Below, piece after piece: positions 47,080-56,610 of a stretch of 64,000 bases of DNA. This DNA comes from Methanolobus vulcani (lineage in GTDB: Archaea > Halobacteriota > Methanosarcinia > Methanosarcinales > Methanosarcinaceae): positions 186,001 to 250,000 of the forward strand of contig NZ_VIAQ01000006.1 in the NCBI RefSeq assembly GCF_006546655.1, in the 5' to 3' direction. Every line of letters starts with the position of its first letter. Position 1 is the first letter of the stretch. Both the position numbers and the translations under genes were made by a program. The notes below the pieces were generated by a model. The model was not told where the DNA came from and did no database searches. It saw nothing but the letters and a program-made list of their open reading frames with translations.

Positions 47080-49658
47080 GCTCCTGGCTCTTTTATAGGG
47101 GAAGAAATTGATATGAGGACATCCTGTCCTCCCCAATCCCCTATTGTGAATTTTGATTTTACAGGGACCAGTGTGCCTTCCTTACTTATCAATGGTATCT
47201 CGGAAGTAGAGGACTTACCTGCCATGATTTCATCAAGAGTTGAAAGTACATCGTCTTCCCAGCCTTCAGGATAAAGCATAAGGAAATCTTTCATTTCAAG
47301 GTCTTTAACAGTATATTTTAGCTTATCGATGAGAGAAGAATTCACATGTAGTATGCTTCCCTGCAGGTCCATGATAAAAACCATATCGTTAAGCACATCA
47401 AGAAGGGAATTCATATTATTCTTGCTTTTCTGCAATCCTGAATCCTTTTTCATCCTAGAGATAACTATTCCAACCTGATTTGCAATGGTTTCTATAAGGT
47501 TCCTTGAGCTGGCCGGAACCTCAAGTTCTGAGTGAGAGCCAAGTACCATAGCTGCAACCATTTCTTTATTGTGCTTAATAGGGATGAAAGCCATTGCCTG
47601 CAATCCTTCATAGTTAAGATTGGTAGCAGGAAGTATCATATTGATCTCAGTAAAGTATTTGTAAACCGGGAAACCTGTGGAAAACATGCGGGCCATAAGC
47701 GTGTTTGATTTAAAATTGGAAAGCGAGTTGACAAAATTTTCCGATAGACCTCGATAAGATACCGCATCAAACTCACCGGTAAGCTTATCCACCACATACA
47801 TAATACCTGAATCAATTGATTTAGCTTCAAGTGTAAAATCAAGAAGCTTATCAAATGTATCTTCAAGGCTGCCGGTGTCACCAAGAACATTATCCAGATC
47901 ACACTCCACGCGCATGAAATTATTAGCCTGTTTGCGTTCTGTTATATCAACAATGATACCCTGCAGGTAATCTACCATTCCTCCCTGGTCATAATGGAGC
48001 ATGGTCCTTTCATCAACCCACCTGACATCACCTGATTTGGTTAGAATCCTGTATTCCTGACTGAAATCCGAGAAACCATCTCGAGAAGCCCTGTCAACTT
48101 CATCCCTGACCCTCTGGAGATCAGAAGGATGAATGATATCTCCGTAGATTACCTTGCCTGATATGAAATCATTAACAGTATAACCAAACTGCTCGATATT
48201 ATCTGATACGAACTCTACAGGCCAGTCCTGCTCCGGCTTCCACAAAAAGACAATGGCAGGACTTGAGCTCATGATGGATTCTAACACCCTGCGCATCCTT
48301 AATGCGTCATAAAGTATCTCAGTAGTCTGCTTGTGCTGTACGAGCTTCCACATTCCTTCCATCAGAAGGGTGAGTTGCCTGGCATCAGATTCATCATAAT
48401 CGCTTTTTTTATTGGCTACACCCGCAACAGCAACTATCTGATCATTATCAAATACAGGAATGGTTATATGACGAAGCATTTTCTCTTTCGCTCCGGGATA
48501 TATGTCATCCATAGGCTCCGTTTCACAATCCCTGTTTACAATAACAGCCTGACGTTCCCGTATAGCTTCGCCCCAGAAACCTGCTGAGCGAACCGGATGT
48601 ACGAATGGTTCATCCAAAGAATAATCATAGTCGTTTGGCCAGTGATATGTTTCAAGAACATTCTGATCCTCGTTGAAGAACTCAAGGTAGCCAATCTTAC
48701 TATTAGTAAGCTTCACCGCTTTTTCGATAGCATATTCCGCAATTTCGTTCATCGGGGAATCCTGCATCTGGTAGAGTTTCAGAAGGGCTTCAAGACGCAT
48801 CTCATTCAGGTTTATGATCTCCTGAGCTTTTTTACTAAGTTCAACATCTTCCATGATACCGATACCACCAATAAGTGAACCGTCATCATCGAGTATCGGA
48901 GTAAAACTTGCCTTTACAATGAGTTTTTTTCCGCTTATAGCAGAGAAGTATTCACCTTCATAATAACCAGGATTACCCAAGAAAACAACATCTACCGCAC
49001 TTTTCAGATTTTCATCATTAAGTGATGAAAGCACACTGAAACCTGTTATGTCCTTAACAGGCGCTCCTATAATATCTGAAAATGCTTTGTTACAATGTGT
49101 GATGATACCATTCTCATCAAAATAAATGATGCCAACAGGTGAACTTTCAAAGATTATCTGATACTTTTTTCCAGTTTCCAGCAACCGACGCTCGGTTTCC
49201 TCAAGCTCGGTGTTGTCGATGATTATACCCTGGAAATGAGTTATCTCACCATTTTCATCTCTCTTAATGAAAGACCTTTCAGTTATCCAACGAACGTCAC
49301 CATCTTTGGTGAGCACACGATAATTAAGAGAAAAATATGAAGTGTTCTTTTTTTCGGAGTGCTTCTTTACTTCTAAATGGATTCTGTCAAGATCGTCAGG
49401 ATGAACTATATCCCCATAGAGCAGTTTTCCTGAAAGGAATTCCTCCGGGGAATAACTAAGACGTGTTATATTACCTGAGACTGATTCTACAGGCCACTCA
49501 CCCTCTGCTTTCCATAAGAAAGAGATGACAGGACTGCTGTTGTAAACAGCTTCCAGTTTTTTATCAATAAGGATGGAGGCAGGAAGGTTTTCATTCCTGG
49601 CCACGGTTTTTCCTGGTCTGTTAGTTGAAATGTTCATCACTCCTGAACTTGCATTCAT
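47076..49658 (-). CDS. multi-PAS/GAF sensor protein without kinase domain
   Basis: 860 residues, soluble. Domain order by eye: PAS (about 35-155), PAS (160-275), GAF (290-440, ending near VAGVANKKSD), PAS (450-580), GAF (590-740), PAS (745-855). The two PAC-type ends EITHFQGIIIDNTE and MVDYLQGIIVDITE mark domains 1 and 4. No HisKA, HATPase or output domain follows; the protein ends in the last PAS. It is convergent with the first ATPase gene and overlaps it by 4 nt. It may act as a sensor partner for a separate kinase or regulator. Confidence 0.85.
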   Translation of the reverse strand: MNASSGVMNISTNRPGKTVARNENLPASILIDKKLEAVYNSSPVISFLWKAEGEWPVESVSGNITRLSYSPEEFLSGKLLYGDIVHPDDLDRIHLEVKKHSEKKNTSYFSLNYRVLTKDGDVRWITERSFIKRDENGEITHFQGIIIDNTELEETERRLLETGKKYQIIFESSPVGIIYFDENGIITHCNKAFSDIIGAPVKDITGFSVLSSLNDENLKSAVDVVFLGNPGYYEGEYFSAISGKKLIVKASFTPILDDDGSLIGGIGIMEDVELSKKAQEIINLNEMRLEALLKLYQMQDSPMNEIAEYAIEKAVKLTNSKIGYLEFFNEDQNVLETYHWPNDYDYSLDEPFVHPVRSAGFWGEAIRERQAVIVNRDCETEPMDDIYPGAKEKMLRHITIPVFDNDQIVAVAGVANKKSDYDESDARQLTLLMEGMWKLVQHKQTTEILYDALRMRRVLESIMSSSPAIVFLWKPEQDWPVEFVSDNIEQFGYTVNDFISGKVIYGDIIHPSDLQRVRDEVDRASRDGFSDFSQEYRILTKSGDVRWVDERTMLHYDQGGMVDYLQGIIVDITERKQANNFMRVECDLDNVLGDTGSLEDTFDKLLDFTLEAKSIDSGIMYVVDKLTGEFDAVSYRGLSENFVNSLSNFKSNTLMARMFSTGFPVYKYFTEINMILPATNLNYEGLQAMAFIPIKHNKEMVAAMVLGSHSELEVPASSRNLIETIANQVGIVISRMKKDSGLQKSKNNMNSLLDVLNDMVFIMDLQGSILHVNSSLIDKLKYTVKDLEMKDFLMLYPEGWEDDVLSTLDEIMAGKSSTSEIPLISKEGTLVPVKSKFTIGDWGGQDVLISISSPIKEPGA

Positions 49659-50414
49659 ACTTTTTTAGGTGATAGTTTTTAAGTTTATAATCTCATCTAA
49701 ATCCAAAACAATGGATTTATTGCAATCGCCTTTATTTGAGAGTGGAGAGTATTATTCTACTATATAGAATTATCGGCTATATGTCTGGATACATGACTTA
49801 TAAAAGTTACGATAGTAAATCTAAAATACAGTTTTTAAGCACCCATGTATATAAAGGGCAGAAGAAAATATCCCTTATAGTAGGATTTTAGAAAAGTAAT
49901 CCATAGCAAAATATAAATAGTAAATATTTCGGGTTAATTTCTCTATAAAGAAAGAATATCCATGTCGCAACACACTATTGAAAAAGAACCATGGATATTA
50001 TTCAGATTAAACATTAATTTACATCAAAACGGGGTCTTTTACTATATATAACTTACTGATACTACATGTTTCATGATTTTGCCCTGAAAAAACAAAAAAA
50101 CAGAATCTAAAGCCAGAATAATATGCAAAAAGTAAAAACATATTGCCCACCATACACCAATAAATATATATAGTAAATAGACCATATAGAGATTTAGAGA
50201 TAAAACAACTCGCCTTGATTTAATTGGGTCTATATCACGGCAGGAATCTCAGAGGAAATTCCACTACCTCCTTCAATTGCTCCTCTGTTTTTCTCCACAA
50301 AAACAGAGAGCAAGAATTTCCTTCAATTTGATTTGTTTTTTGAGGTTAAAAAATGTCTTCATTAAAAAGAACTATTTACCCAACATTTGTTATTGCAAGC
50401 TAGGAGGTGCTCTA
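49659..50414. promoter_or_regulatory. 756-nt regulatory region upstream of the second ASKHA ATPase
   Basis: No gene is visible. Several TATA-like blocks are present (49759, 49850, 50042, 50163). A 10-bp inverted repeat AATATCCATG/CATGGATATT is at 49955-49964 and 49990-49999. The last 160 nt hold a long hairpin (listed separately) and AGGAGGTG before ATG 50415. The PAS/GAF gene starts from the left end on the minus strand. Confidence 0.5.
50253..50322 (+). ncRNA. long leader hairpin upstream of ASKHA ATPase 2
   Basis: Outer stem AGGAAATTC (50253-50261) with GAATTTCCT (50314-50322), 9 bp. Inner stem TTGCT plus CTCTGTTTTT (50277-50292, one bulged C at 50282) with AAAAACAGAG plus AGCAA (50299-50313), 15 bp, and a 6-nt loop CTCCAC. 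Together 24 pairs, about 90 nt before the start codon. It could be an attenuator or an mRNA-stability element. Confidence 0.55.
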
Positions 50415-52364
50415 ATGTACAGTCTTGGAATAGATGCCGGAGGCACCTATACTGATGCTGTCCTGATCAGGGACTCAGATGGAAAGATACTGGACTGCAA
50501 CAAATCACTTACAACATACCCGGATCTTTTAACAGGTATCAGGAATACCCTGGACGGACTGGAAGAGCAATATCTCAAAGATGTACATTATGTATCCGTT
50601 TCTACAACCCTTGCTACCAATAGCGTTCTGGAAAAAACAGGCTATCCCGTTGCGCTCATTCTTGCAAATAACACAGACATTCCCAACAGATCAAAGATAG
50701 AACATTTTACCCTTGTCAGTGGCGGACACAACAGTGCAGGAAACGAAGTATGCCCTCTTGATCTGGATTCTGTCCGTGATTTTGTCCTTAAAGTAAAAGA
50801 CAAGGTCTCTGCGTTTGCAGTTTCATCATACTTCAGTGTACGCAACCCTGACCATGAACTGAGGATTAAGGAAATTATCACTGAACTCACCGGACTTCCG
50901 GTAGTTTGCGGACACGAACTCTCACAGGATCTTGGTGCATACGAAAGAGGGATCACTGCATATCTCAACGCCAGACTCATACCAATTTCCAGTCATTTCA
51001 TGGAAGCTGTCAGCTCTGAAATGAAAAGAAGAAATATTGATGCAAAACTAATGATGCTCAAATGTGACGGTTCTGTTGTGGGAATCAGTCAAGCCCTGAA
51101 AAGACCAATAGAATCCGTATTCTCAGGACCTGCTGCAAGCCTTGTTGGAGCAGCTTTCCTTTCAAAAAATGAGAATTGCACCGTGATTGATGTTGGGGGT
51201 ACCAGCACCGATGTATCCCTAATACACCGTGGAGTTCCTGAACTAAGCGAAGCCGGTGCCATAGTTGGCGGCTGGCAGACAAAGGTCAAGGCCATACGCA
51301 TGGAAACATCTGCAATGGGTGGTGACAGCCACGTATGGGTCAGGAACCATCTGACAAATATCGGCCCTCGCAGAGTAATCCCACTCTGCCTTGCTGCTGT
51401 AGAGTATCCTGAGATAACTGGAAAACTAAAACAAAATCAGGTAATCCTCCGCAATCAGATTGGAGAGAATCTTCAGCCCACAAAATTCTTTTTCAGGTCC
51501 GGACTTGAATCTTCTGACATAAGTCCTGCTGAAGAAGAATTGCTCTCAAGGATAAAGGATAGACCACTTACAGTGAGTGAAATTTACTGGAATGAGAACA
51601 GACTTCCAAATCCCAGAACCCTTGACCTGTTGATACAAAAGCGACTCATCAAAGCAATTGGTTTCACCCCCACCGATGCACTTCATGTACTGGGAGAATA
51701 CACTCAGTGGAACAGGGAAGCCTCAGTTCTCGGAGCCGGTATACTGGCTGCACTCTCAGGAACTGAAGAAGATGAGTTTTGTCTCAGGATAAAAAAAGAA
51801 GTTGCAATGAATATGGCACTGAACCTTATTTCATTCCTGCTTGAAAATGTCAGCAGGGAAGAAATAGAAAAAGTGCTTAGAGGAAAATTCTTTGCAGGAT
51901 TTAAGGTTGATTTCCCTGTTGTTCTTCTTGGCGGACCTGTGAAAGCCTATGTAAAAGAACTTGCAGAATTCATAGATGCAGAAATAATCCTGCCTGAACA
52001 CTGTGATGTCGGGAATGCCGTTGGTGCAGTTGCAGGAAAAGGTGCCAGAAAACTGGAAGTCCTCATTAAGGCAAATTACACCGAATCAAAATACAATCTC
52101 AAAACATCTTCTTTTATTACTTTCTTCCCGGGAGGCAGGGAAGAATTCGCATCATATCATGAAGCACTTGAATTCGGGGAAGAAATTGGAAGCAAGCTCA
52201 TTATGAACTATATGACTGATGCAGGTCTGGACACCGCTGACGTTAGCATCGATATGCATCGCAATGATATTATTACACATGAAGGCGGACTTCCTGTGGA
52301 AACAAGACTTGCATTTTCCGGTATTGGAAAAGCCGGGAAAAACAGGAAAATAGAGGTCGAATAA
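50415..52364 (+). CDS. hydantoinase/oxoprolinase-like ASKHA ATPase, paralogue 2
   Basis: 649 residues from ATG 50415 with AGGAGGTG upstream; the open frame upstream has no family sequence. Same motifs as paralogue 1: DAGGTYTDAV, DVGGTSTDVS, VVLLGGPVKAY, and the winged-helix-like insert (EEELLSRIKDRPLTVSEIYW to DLLIQKRLIKAIGF) before TPTDALHVLG. Its stop TAA overlaps the ATG of paralogue 3 by 1 nt (TAATG), so the two are translated together and may form a heteromer. Confidence 0.8.
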   Translation: MYSLGIDAGGTYTDAVLIRDSDGKILDCNKSLTTYPDLLTGIRNTLDGLEEQYLKDVHYVSVSTTLATNSVLEKTGYPVALILANNTDIPNRSKIEHFTLVSGGHNSAGNEVCPLDLDSVRDFVLKVKDKVSAFAVSSYFSVRNPDHELRIKEIITELTGLPVVCGHELSQDLGAYERGITAYLNARLIPISSHFMEAVSSEMKRRNIDAKLMMLKCDGSVVGISQALKRPIESVFSGPAASLVGAAFLSKNENCTVIDVGGTSTDVSLIHRGVPELSEAGAIVGGWQTKVKAIRMETSAMGGDSHVWVRNHLTNIGPRRVIPLCLAAVEYPEITGKLKQNQVILRNQIGENLQPTKFFFRSGLESSDISPAEEELLSRIKDRPLTVSEIYWNENRLPNPRTLDLLIQKRLIKAIGFTPTDALHVLGEYTQWNREASVLGAGILAALSGTEEDEFCLRIKKEVAMNMALNLISFLLENVSREEIEKVLRGKFFAGFKVDFPVVLLGGPVKAYVKELAEFIDAEIILPEHCDVGNAVGAVAGKGARKLEVLIKANYTESKYNLKTSSFITFFPGGREEFASYHEALEFGEEIGSKLIMNYMTDAGLDTADVSIDMHRNDIITHEGGLPVETRLAFSGIGKAGKNRKIEVE

Positions 52365-54283
52365 TGCGGTACAGTCTTGGAATAGATGCCGGTGGGACCT
52401 ACACCGATGCAGTCATTGTCAGGGATTCGGACAGAAAAGTTATCGATTCAAACAAAGCACTAACAACATATCCTGATCTTTTAACAGGAATTGAAAGTGC
52501 CATTGATGGCATTGACAGCAAATACCTGCCTGATGTCAAACTGGTATCAGTATCAACAACCCTTGCAACCAACACAATACTTGAAAAAACCGGTTATCCG
52601 GTTGCACTTATACTCATAGGAAAACATACCCTCCCTGCAAATATCCCAATAGAGAATTTTATTGTTGTAAAAGGTGGGCACAACGTAGCCGGACTGGAAG
52701 ATAATATCCTTGATATTGAAGCTGTCAGGGAATATGCCCTTAAAGTCAAGGATAAAGTCTCAGCATTTGCTGTATCCTCATATTTCAGCATTCGCAATCC
52801 AGAACATGAGATAAAAGTGAGGGATATGCTTTCAGAGCTCACAGGGCTTCCCATAGTATGTGGACATGAACTTTCACAGGACCTTGGTGCATACGAAAGG
52901 GGTGTTACAGCTTACCTGAACGCACAACTGCTTCCAATTGCTGACCAGTTCATCCATGCAATACTGACTGATATCAAAAAACGCGGCATTGAAGCAAAAC
53001 TAATGATGCTCAAATGCGATGGCTCAGTAATAGGCATCCATGAAGCCATGGAAAGACCAATAGAATCCATATTTTCAGGACCTGCTGCAAGTCTTATGGG
53101 TGCATCCTTCCTTTCAGGAAGTGATACCTGTGCAGTCATCGATGTCGGAGGAACAAGCACCGACGTTTCACTGAACTACAATGGCCTTCCTGAACTTGTA
53201 GATACCGGAGCCGTGGTCGGTGGCTGGCATACTAAAGTCAAAGCCATTCGCATGGAAACAGCCGCAATGGGTGGTGACAGCCACGTATGGATCAAGAACC
53301 GCAATGTCAATATCGGACCGCGCAGGGTTGTTCCACTATGTCTGGCTGCTGTAAAATATCCGGGATTTATGGAACTGTTAAAATCAGGTAGAACTCCTTC
53401 AAAGATTCAGCTTGCTGAAAATGTTCAGCCTACCAAGTTCTTTGTCAAAACAGGAAAAGAAGCCGCAAATCTTAGTTCATTTGAAAAAGAGCTTATGGAG
53501 ATAATACAGGATGAGCCAGTCTCCCTGAATGATATATTCTGGAAAATCGGCAAGCCAATATCCCCGAATAGTCTTGATTCACTTATACAAAAAAGACTGG
53601 TTCAGGCTTTAGGATTTACTCCTACAGATGCTCTCCATGTGCTTGGCGAATACACAAAATGGGAACGTGAAGCCTCAGTTATTGGTGCTAAGATCCTTGC
53701 AAGGCTCACAGCGATGGATGAAATAGAACTTTGCAAGCATATCAAAAAGGAAGTTGCAATCAATATGGCACTGGACCTCATGAGCTTCATGTATAAGGGA
53801 GTGTCAAAAACCGAGATAGAGAAGATGATACGCGGGGATTTCCTCTCACAGTTTAAAGTGAATGTACCGGTTGTGCTTCTTGGAGGACCTGTCAGTTGCT
53901 ATGTGGAAGAACTTAACCGGCTTATTGTTGCTGATATTATTGTCCCTGAACATGCAGATGTTGGAAATGCTGTCGGAGCTCTTGTTGGCAAAGGTGTCAA
54001 GAGCATTGAGATACTTGTGAAATCATTTTACAAGAAGACCGAAAGAAGCATTCTGGTGTTTTCTCCAGTGGAAAGAAGGGAGTTCTCCACTTATTCGGAA
54101 GCTCTTAAATACGCAACCGAGCATGGGAAAAAACTGATACTTGAGTATATGCAGGAATCGGACCTGAAACCTGAAAATGTAAATATTGACATTAAAAGAG
54201 AGGATATCACAATGACCGATGAAGGTGGGGCTCCTATAGAAACAAAACTGATTTTCCTTGGTACCGGTATACCGGAAAAATAG
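52364..54283 (+). CDS. hydantoinase/oxoprolinase-like ASKHA ATPase, paralogue 3
   Basis: 639 residues. ASKHA motifs DAGGTYTDAV and DVGGTSTDVS, and VVLLGGPVSCY, are intact. It has the same winged-helix-like insert (about 370-420). It is closest in layout to paralogue 2, to which it is coupled. The frame ends in two consecutive UAG codons (54281-54286) followed at once by UGA, so amber suppression would add only two residues. The pylT gene lies 180 nt downstream on the same strand. Confidence 0.8.
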   Translation: MRYSLGIDAGGTYTDAVIVRDSDRKVIDSNKALTTYPDLLTGIESAIDGIDSKYLPDVKLVSVSTTLATNTILEKTGYPVALILIGKHTLPANIPIENFIVVKGGHNVAGLEDNILDIEAVREYALKVKDKVSAFAVSSYFSIRNPEHEIKVRDMLSELTGLPIVCGHELSQDLGAYERGVTAYLNAQLLPIADQFIHAILTDIKKRGIEAKLMMLKCDGSVIGIHEAMERPIESIFSGPAASLMGASFLSGSDTCAVIDVGGTSTDVSLNYNGLPELVDTGAVVGGWHTKVKAIRMETAAMGGDSHVWIKNRNVNIGPRRVVPLCLAAVKYPGFMELLKSGRTPSKIQLAENVQPTKFFVKTGKEAANLSSFEKELMEIIQDEPVSLNDIFWKIGKPISPNSLDSLIQKRLVQALGFTPTDALHVLGEYTKWEREASVIGAKILARLTAMDEIELCKHIKKEVAINMALDLMSFMYKGVSKTEIEKMIRGDFLSQFKVNVPVVLLGGPVSCYVEELNRLIVADIIVPEHADVGNAVGALVGKGVKSIEILVKSFYKKTERSILVFSPVERREFSTYSEALKYATEHGKKLILEYMQESDLKPENVNIDIKREDITMTDEGGAPIETKLIFLGTGIPEK

Positions 54284-54462
54284 TAGTGAATCACGAATTA
54301 TTTTTTTCTGTAAAATCTATTATATCTATTTTTTGCCTGACAAAGAAAGAAAGCTATTAAAAAAAAACTCAATAGACATGATAGGTATTTTTCAATACCT
54401 GTATTGCAATAAATATAAATACAATAAAACCCAATTAGAAGGTAGATTCAAACAATCATTCT

Positions 54463-54534
54463 GGAAATCAGATCAGGTTGATCGAATGGACTCTAAATCC
54501 GTTCAGTCGGGTTAAATTCCCGAGGTTTCCGCCA
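54463..54534 (+). tRNA. pylT: tRNA-Pyl (anticodon CUA), CCA encoded
   Basis: 72 nt. The acceptor stem GGAAATC pairs with GGTTTCC with one G-T pair. The D-arm is GATC/GATC with a 5-nt loop. The anticodon stem has 6 bp, and the loop CTCTAAA carries CTA at 54493-54495. The variable region is only CAG, the T-stem TCGGG/CCCGA, then G and CCA. The 6-bp anticodon stem, tiny variable loop and small D-loop are the hallmarks of pyrrolysine tRNA. A TATA-like AAATATAAAT lies at 54411-54420. No pylS, pylB, pylC or pylD is in the window. Confidence 0.97.
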
Positions 54535-54548
54535 TATGTGTTTCATTG

Positions 54549-54593
54549 TGTGACCAGAGTCACATAATGACAAAATCTTTTTCTTTTGTTTTT
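54549..54593 (+). terminator. terminator after pylT
   Basis: A 6-bp stem TGTGAC/GTCACA with a CAGA loop (54549-54564), 14 nt after the tRNA, then a T-rich run at 54576-54593. It fits the end of the pylT transcript. Confidence 0.6.
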
Positions 54594-54626
54594 AGTATCA
54601 CAGCGGTAGCTTTTTGCTTTTTAGTA

Positions 54627-55928
54627 TTACTCCAGCTGGAAAAATGTCCTGAAAACATCAATGGAATCAAGGAAATCCTGTTTGCCCATCAGCTCCCTGG
54701 TTGAATGCATTGCAAGCATCGGTACTCCGACATCTACCACATGAGTCGGCAGATATTTACTGAGAATCGGACCAAGAGTTGTTCCTCCTCTCTGATCAGA
54801 ATGATTCACGAATTTCTGATACTTCACACCGGCCTTATCGCATAGTTGCTGGAAAGCCGCAATTGTCTCGACTTCCGATGCATAGGAACGACTGCCACTT
54901 ATCTTGATTGCTATACCTTTGTTCATCACAGGCTTGTTGGTAATATCGTTCTTTTCACTATAATTCGGATGCAAGCCATGAGCACCGTCTGCTGAAATAA
55001 CAAAGTAATCCTTCATTTGACATGAAGACTCTTTTTCAGTTTCCTCAATTCCCACATGGATCTTTTCCATGATCGTGCTCAAAAGTACAGAGTCAGCTCC
55101 CTGTTTTGTCATGGAACCGACCTCTTCATTATCCATGAATGCTGCTATATTTATTCCACCATTATTCTCCGAAGCTACAAGAGCTTCCATAGCAGCGTAA
55201 ACCATGCAAAGATCATCGATCCTCGGACAGGATATGAATTCTCCTTTGGCTCCTACAAGCATTCCTTCCTCACAGCAATAGACATTCAGATCCATGTCAA
55301 GAATGTCTTCACTATTGACTCCTGCTTCCTTTGCAACAAGGTCAAGCAGATAATTATCTTTGACCTCATCCTCAATCAACCGGGTCAAAAGCGGTTGCAT
55401 TTCCTTTTGGACCTTGATCTCCGTTCCTTTATTGGCTCCAGGATTCATGTGGATGGCAAGGTTTGGAAGAGTAAGGATTGGCCTCTGAAAATCCAGGTGA
55501 ATTACTTTTGGTTTTAACACTTCATCTGACTTTACGGCAATCCTGCCGGCAATAGATAAAGGACGGTCAAACCATGTACTGAAAATTGGACCGCCATAGC
55601 GTTCCACATTAAGTGTCAGCATTCCTTCACTATTCACTTCCGGATTTGGTTTGATTCTGAATGCAGGATTATCAGTGTGAGCGGCAATTATCCTCATTCC
55701 TTTTGAGAAAGAATCACTGCTTCCGATGGTAAAAGCGACAATCATGGTAGGATAAGGTGACAGCCAGTATTTTCCTGATGCTGACAGGTTCCACTGCTCA
55801 TTCATATCAAGTTTTGAAAAGCATTCGGCATCCAGACGTTCTATTATAGTATCCACAGTCTGGACAGGAGTTGTTGCTTTTTTCATAAAGCCAAAAAAAC
55901 CATTGATATAATCACTTGAAGTATCCAT
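54627..55928 (-). CDS. M18 family aminopeptidase
   Basis: 433 residues. A zinc aminopeptidase that removes acidic or neutral N-terminal residues in the cytosol. Metal-site segments: IIAAHTDNPAFRIKP near residue 82 (His and Asp-side ligands), AFMDNEEVGSMTKQGADS (acid pair) and VISADGAHGLHPNY. The C-terminal VNHSDQRGGTTLGP and DVGVPMLAMHSTRE are typical for family M18. It is convergent with pylT and has no link to methylamines. Confidence 0.94.
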   Translation of the reverse strand: MDTSSDYINGFFGFMKKATTPVQTVDTIIERLDAECFSKLDMNEQWNLSASGKYWLSPYPTMIVAFTIGSSDSFSKGMRIIAAHTDNPAFRIKPNPEVNSEGMLTLNVERYGGPIFSTWFDRPLSIAGRIAVKSDEVLKPKVIHLDFQRPILTLPNLAIHMNPGANKGTEIKVQKEMQPLLTRLIEDEVKDNYLLDLVAKEAGVNSEDILDMDLNVYCCEEGMLVGAKGEFISCPRIDDLCMVYAAMEALVASENNGGINIAAFMDNEEVGSMTKQGADSVLLSTIMEKIHVGIEETEKESSCQMKDYFVISADGAHGLHPNYSEKNDITNKPVMNKGIAIKISGSRSYASEVETIAAFQQLCDKAGVKYQKFVNHSDQRGGTTLGPILSKYLPTHVVDVGVPMLAMHSTRELMGKQDFLDSIDVFRTFFQLE

Positions 55929-56262
55929 ATTACCACTTATGACAAAATATTTTCTTTTATCTTGTCACTATTAGTAGATAAGAGATTCTCAATAAGAGTT
56001 TATATCAGGAACATGTTCAAGAGCGAGATTAATCACAACAAAATTATCTCAATACCATTTCAGCAATCGCTGTATGTTAGAGAAAGTTAAATTAATCGAA
56101 GATACTTAGTGATAAAATATTAGTATCTAAAAAGAAAATTATATATTTAGTGAAGTTCCTTGCTTATTAAGGGATTATTTGTTAACTGATATTGGCAACT
56201 TTCGTACTGCAATTTATAGTACTATAATGAATGCAACATTTTACTTTTTGAAGGGATAAACT
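55929..56262. other. AT-rich intergenic region
   Basis: Upstream of both the M18 gene (minus) and the small membrane gene (plus). Only AT-rich, TATA-like sequence is seen, for example near 56113-56150. No RNA gene or repeat is recognised. Confidence 0.4.
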
Positions 56263-56553
56263 GTGATTAAAAAATGGGTTTGGACACTTCTAGCATTAGC
56301 ATTCACCATTATTTTTAATTTTGTAGGTGTAATCATACTAAAACCTCTTTTTTTTGATTTGGGGATCTTACCAAATTATGAACAATTCTTTGGAAAATTA
56401 CCATATGTTCTACCAATTATGTTTTTGAGCATGATATATTTCTATATGGTCGGAAGAAATAAAAACTGGAATACTGTTCAATCTATGTTACTAGCAATAT
56501 CCTGTTTTTTTTGCGGTTTAGTGGCTGTAATTATAGCATCATATTTTAACTAA
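56263..56553 (+). CDS. small hypothetical membrane protein
   Basis: 96 residues from GTG 56263, with AAGGGAT upstream. Three transmembrane segments (about 6-27, 44-64 and 73-93) and a short cytoplasmic GRNKNWN loop between the last two. No family is recognised. Codon use is AT-rich. It is an orphan between the M18 gene and the terminator of mtmB2. Confidence 0.5.
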   Translation: MIKKWVWTLLALAFTIIFNFVGVIILKPLFFDLGILPNYEQFFGKLPYVLPIMFLSMIYFYMVGRNKNWNTVQSMLLAISCFFCGLVAVIIASYFN

Positions 56554-56610
56554 CAAGTAGCAATGTTGTAAAATTTGTTCTATGCTAATTTTATTCTTAT
56601 AATTTATCAT

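Noticed and set aside
50277-50414. Longer N-terminus for ASKHA ATPase 2
   Set aside because: ATG 50415 has a strong ribosome site and matches the start of both paralogues; the upstream codons fall within the leader hairpin.
45145-54283. The three ATPases as RamA-type corrinoid activators
   Set aside because: RamA has a C-terminal domain with two 4Fe-4S clusters; these proteins have few cysteines and no ferredoxin motif, and their segments match HyuA. Only a functional analogy is left open.
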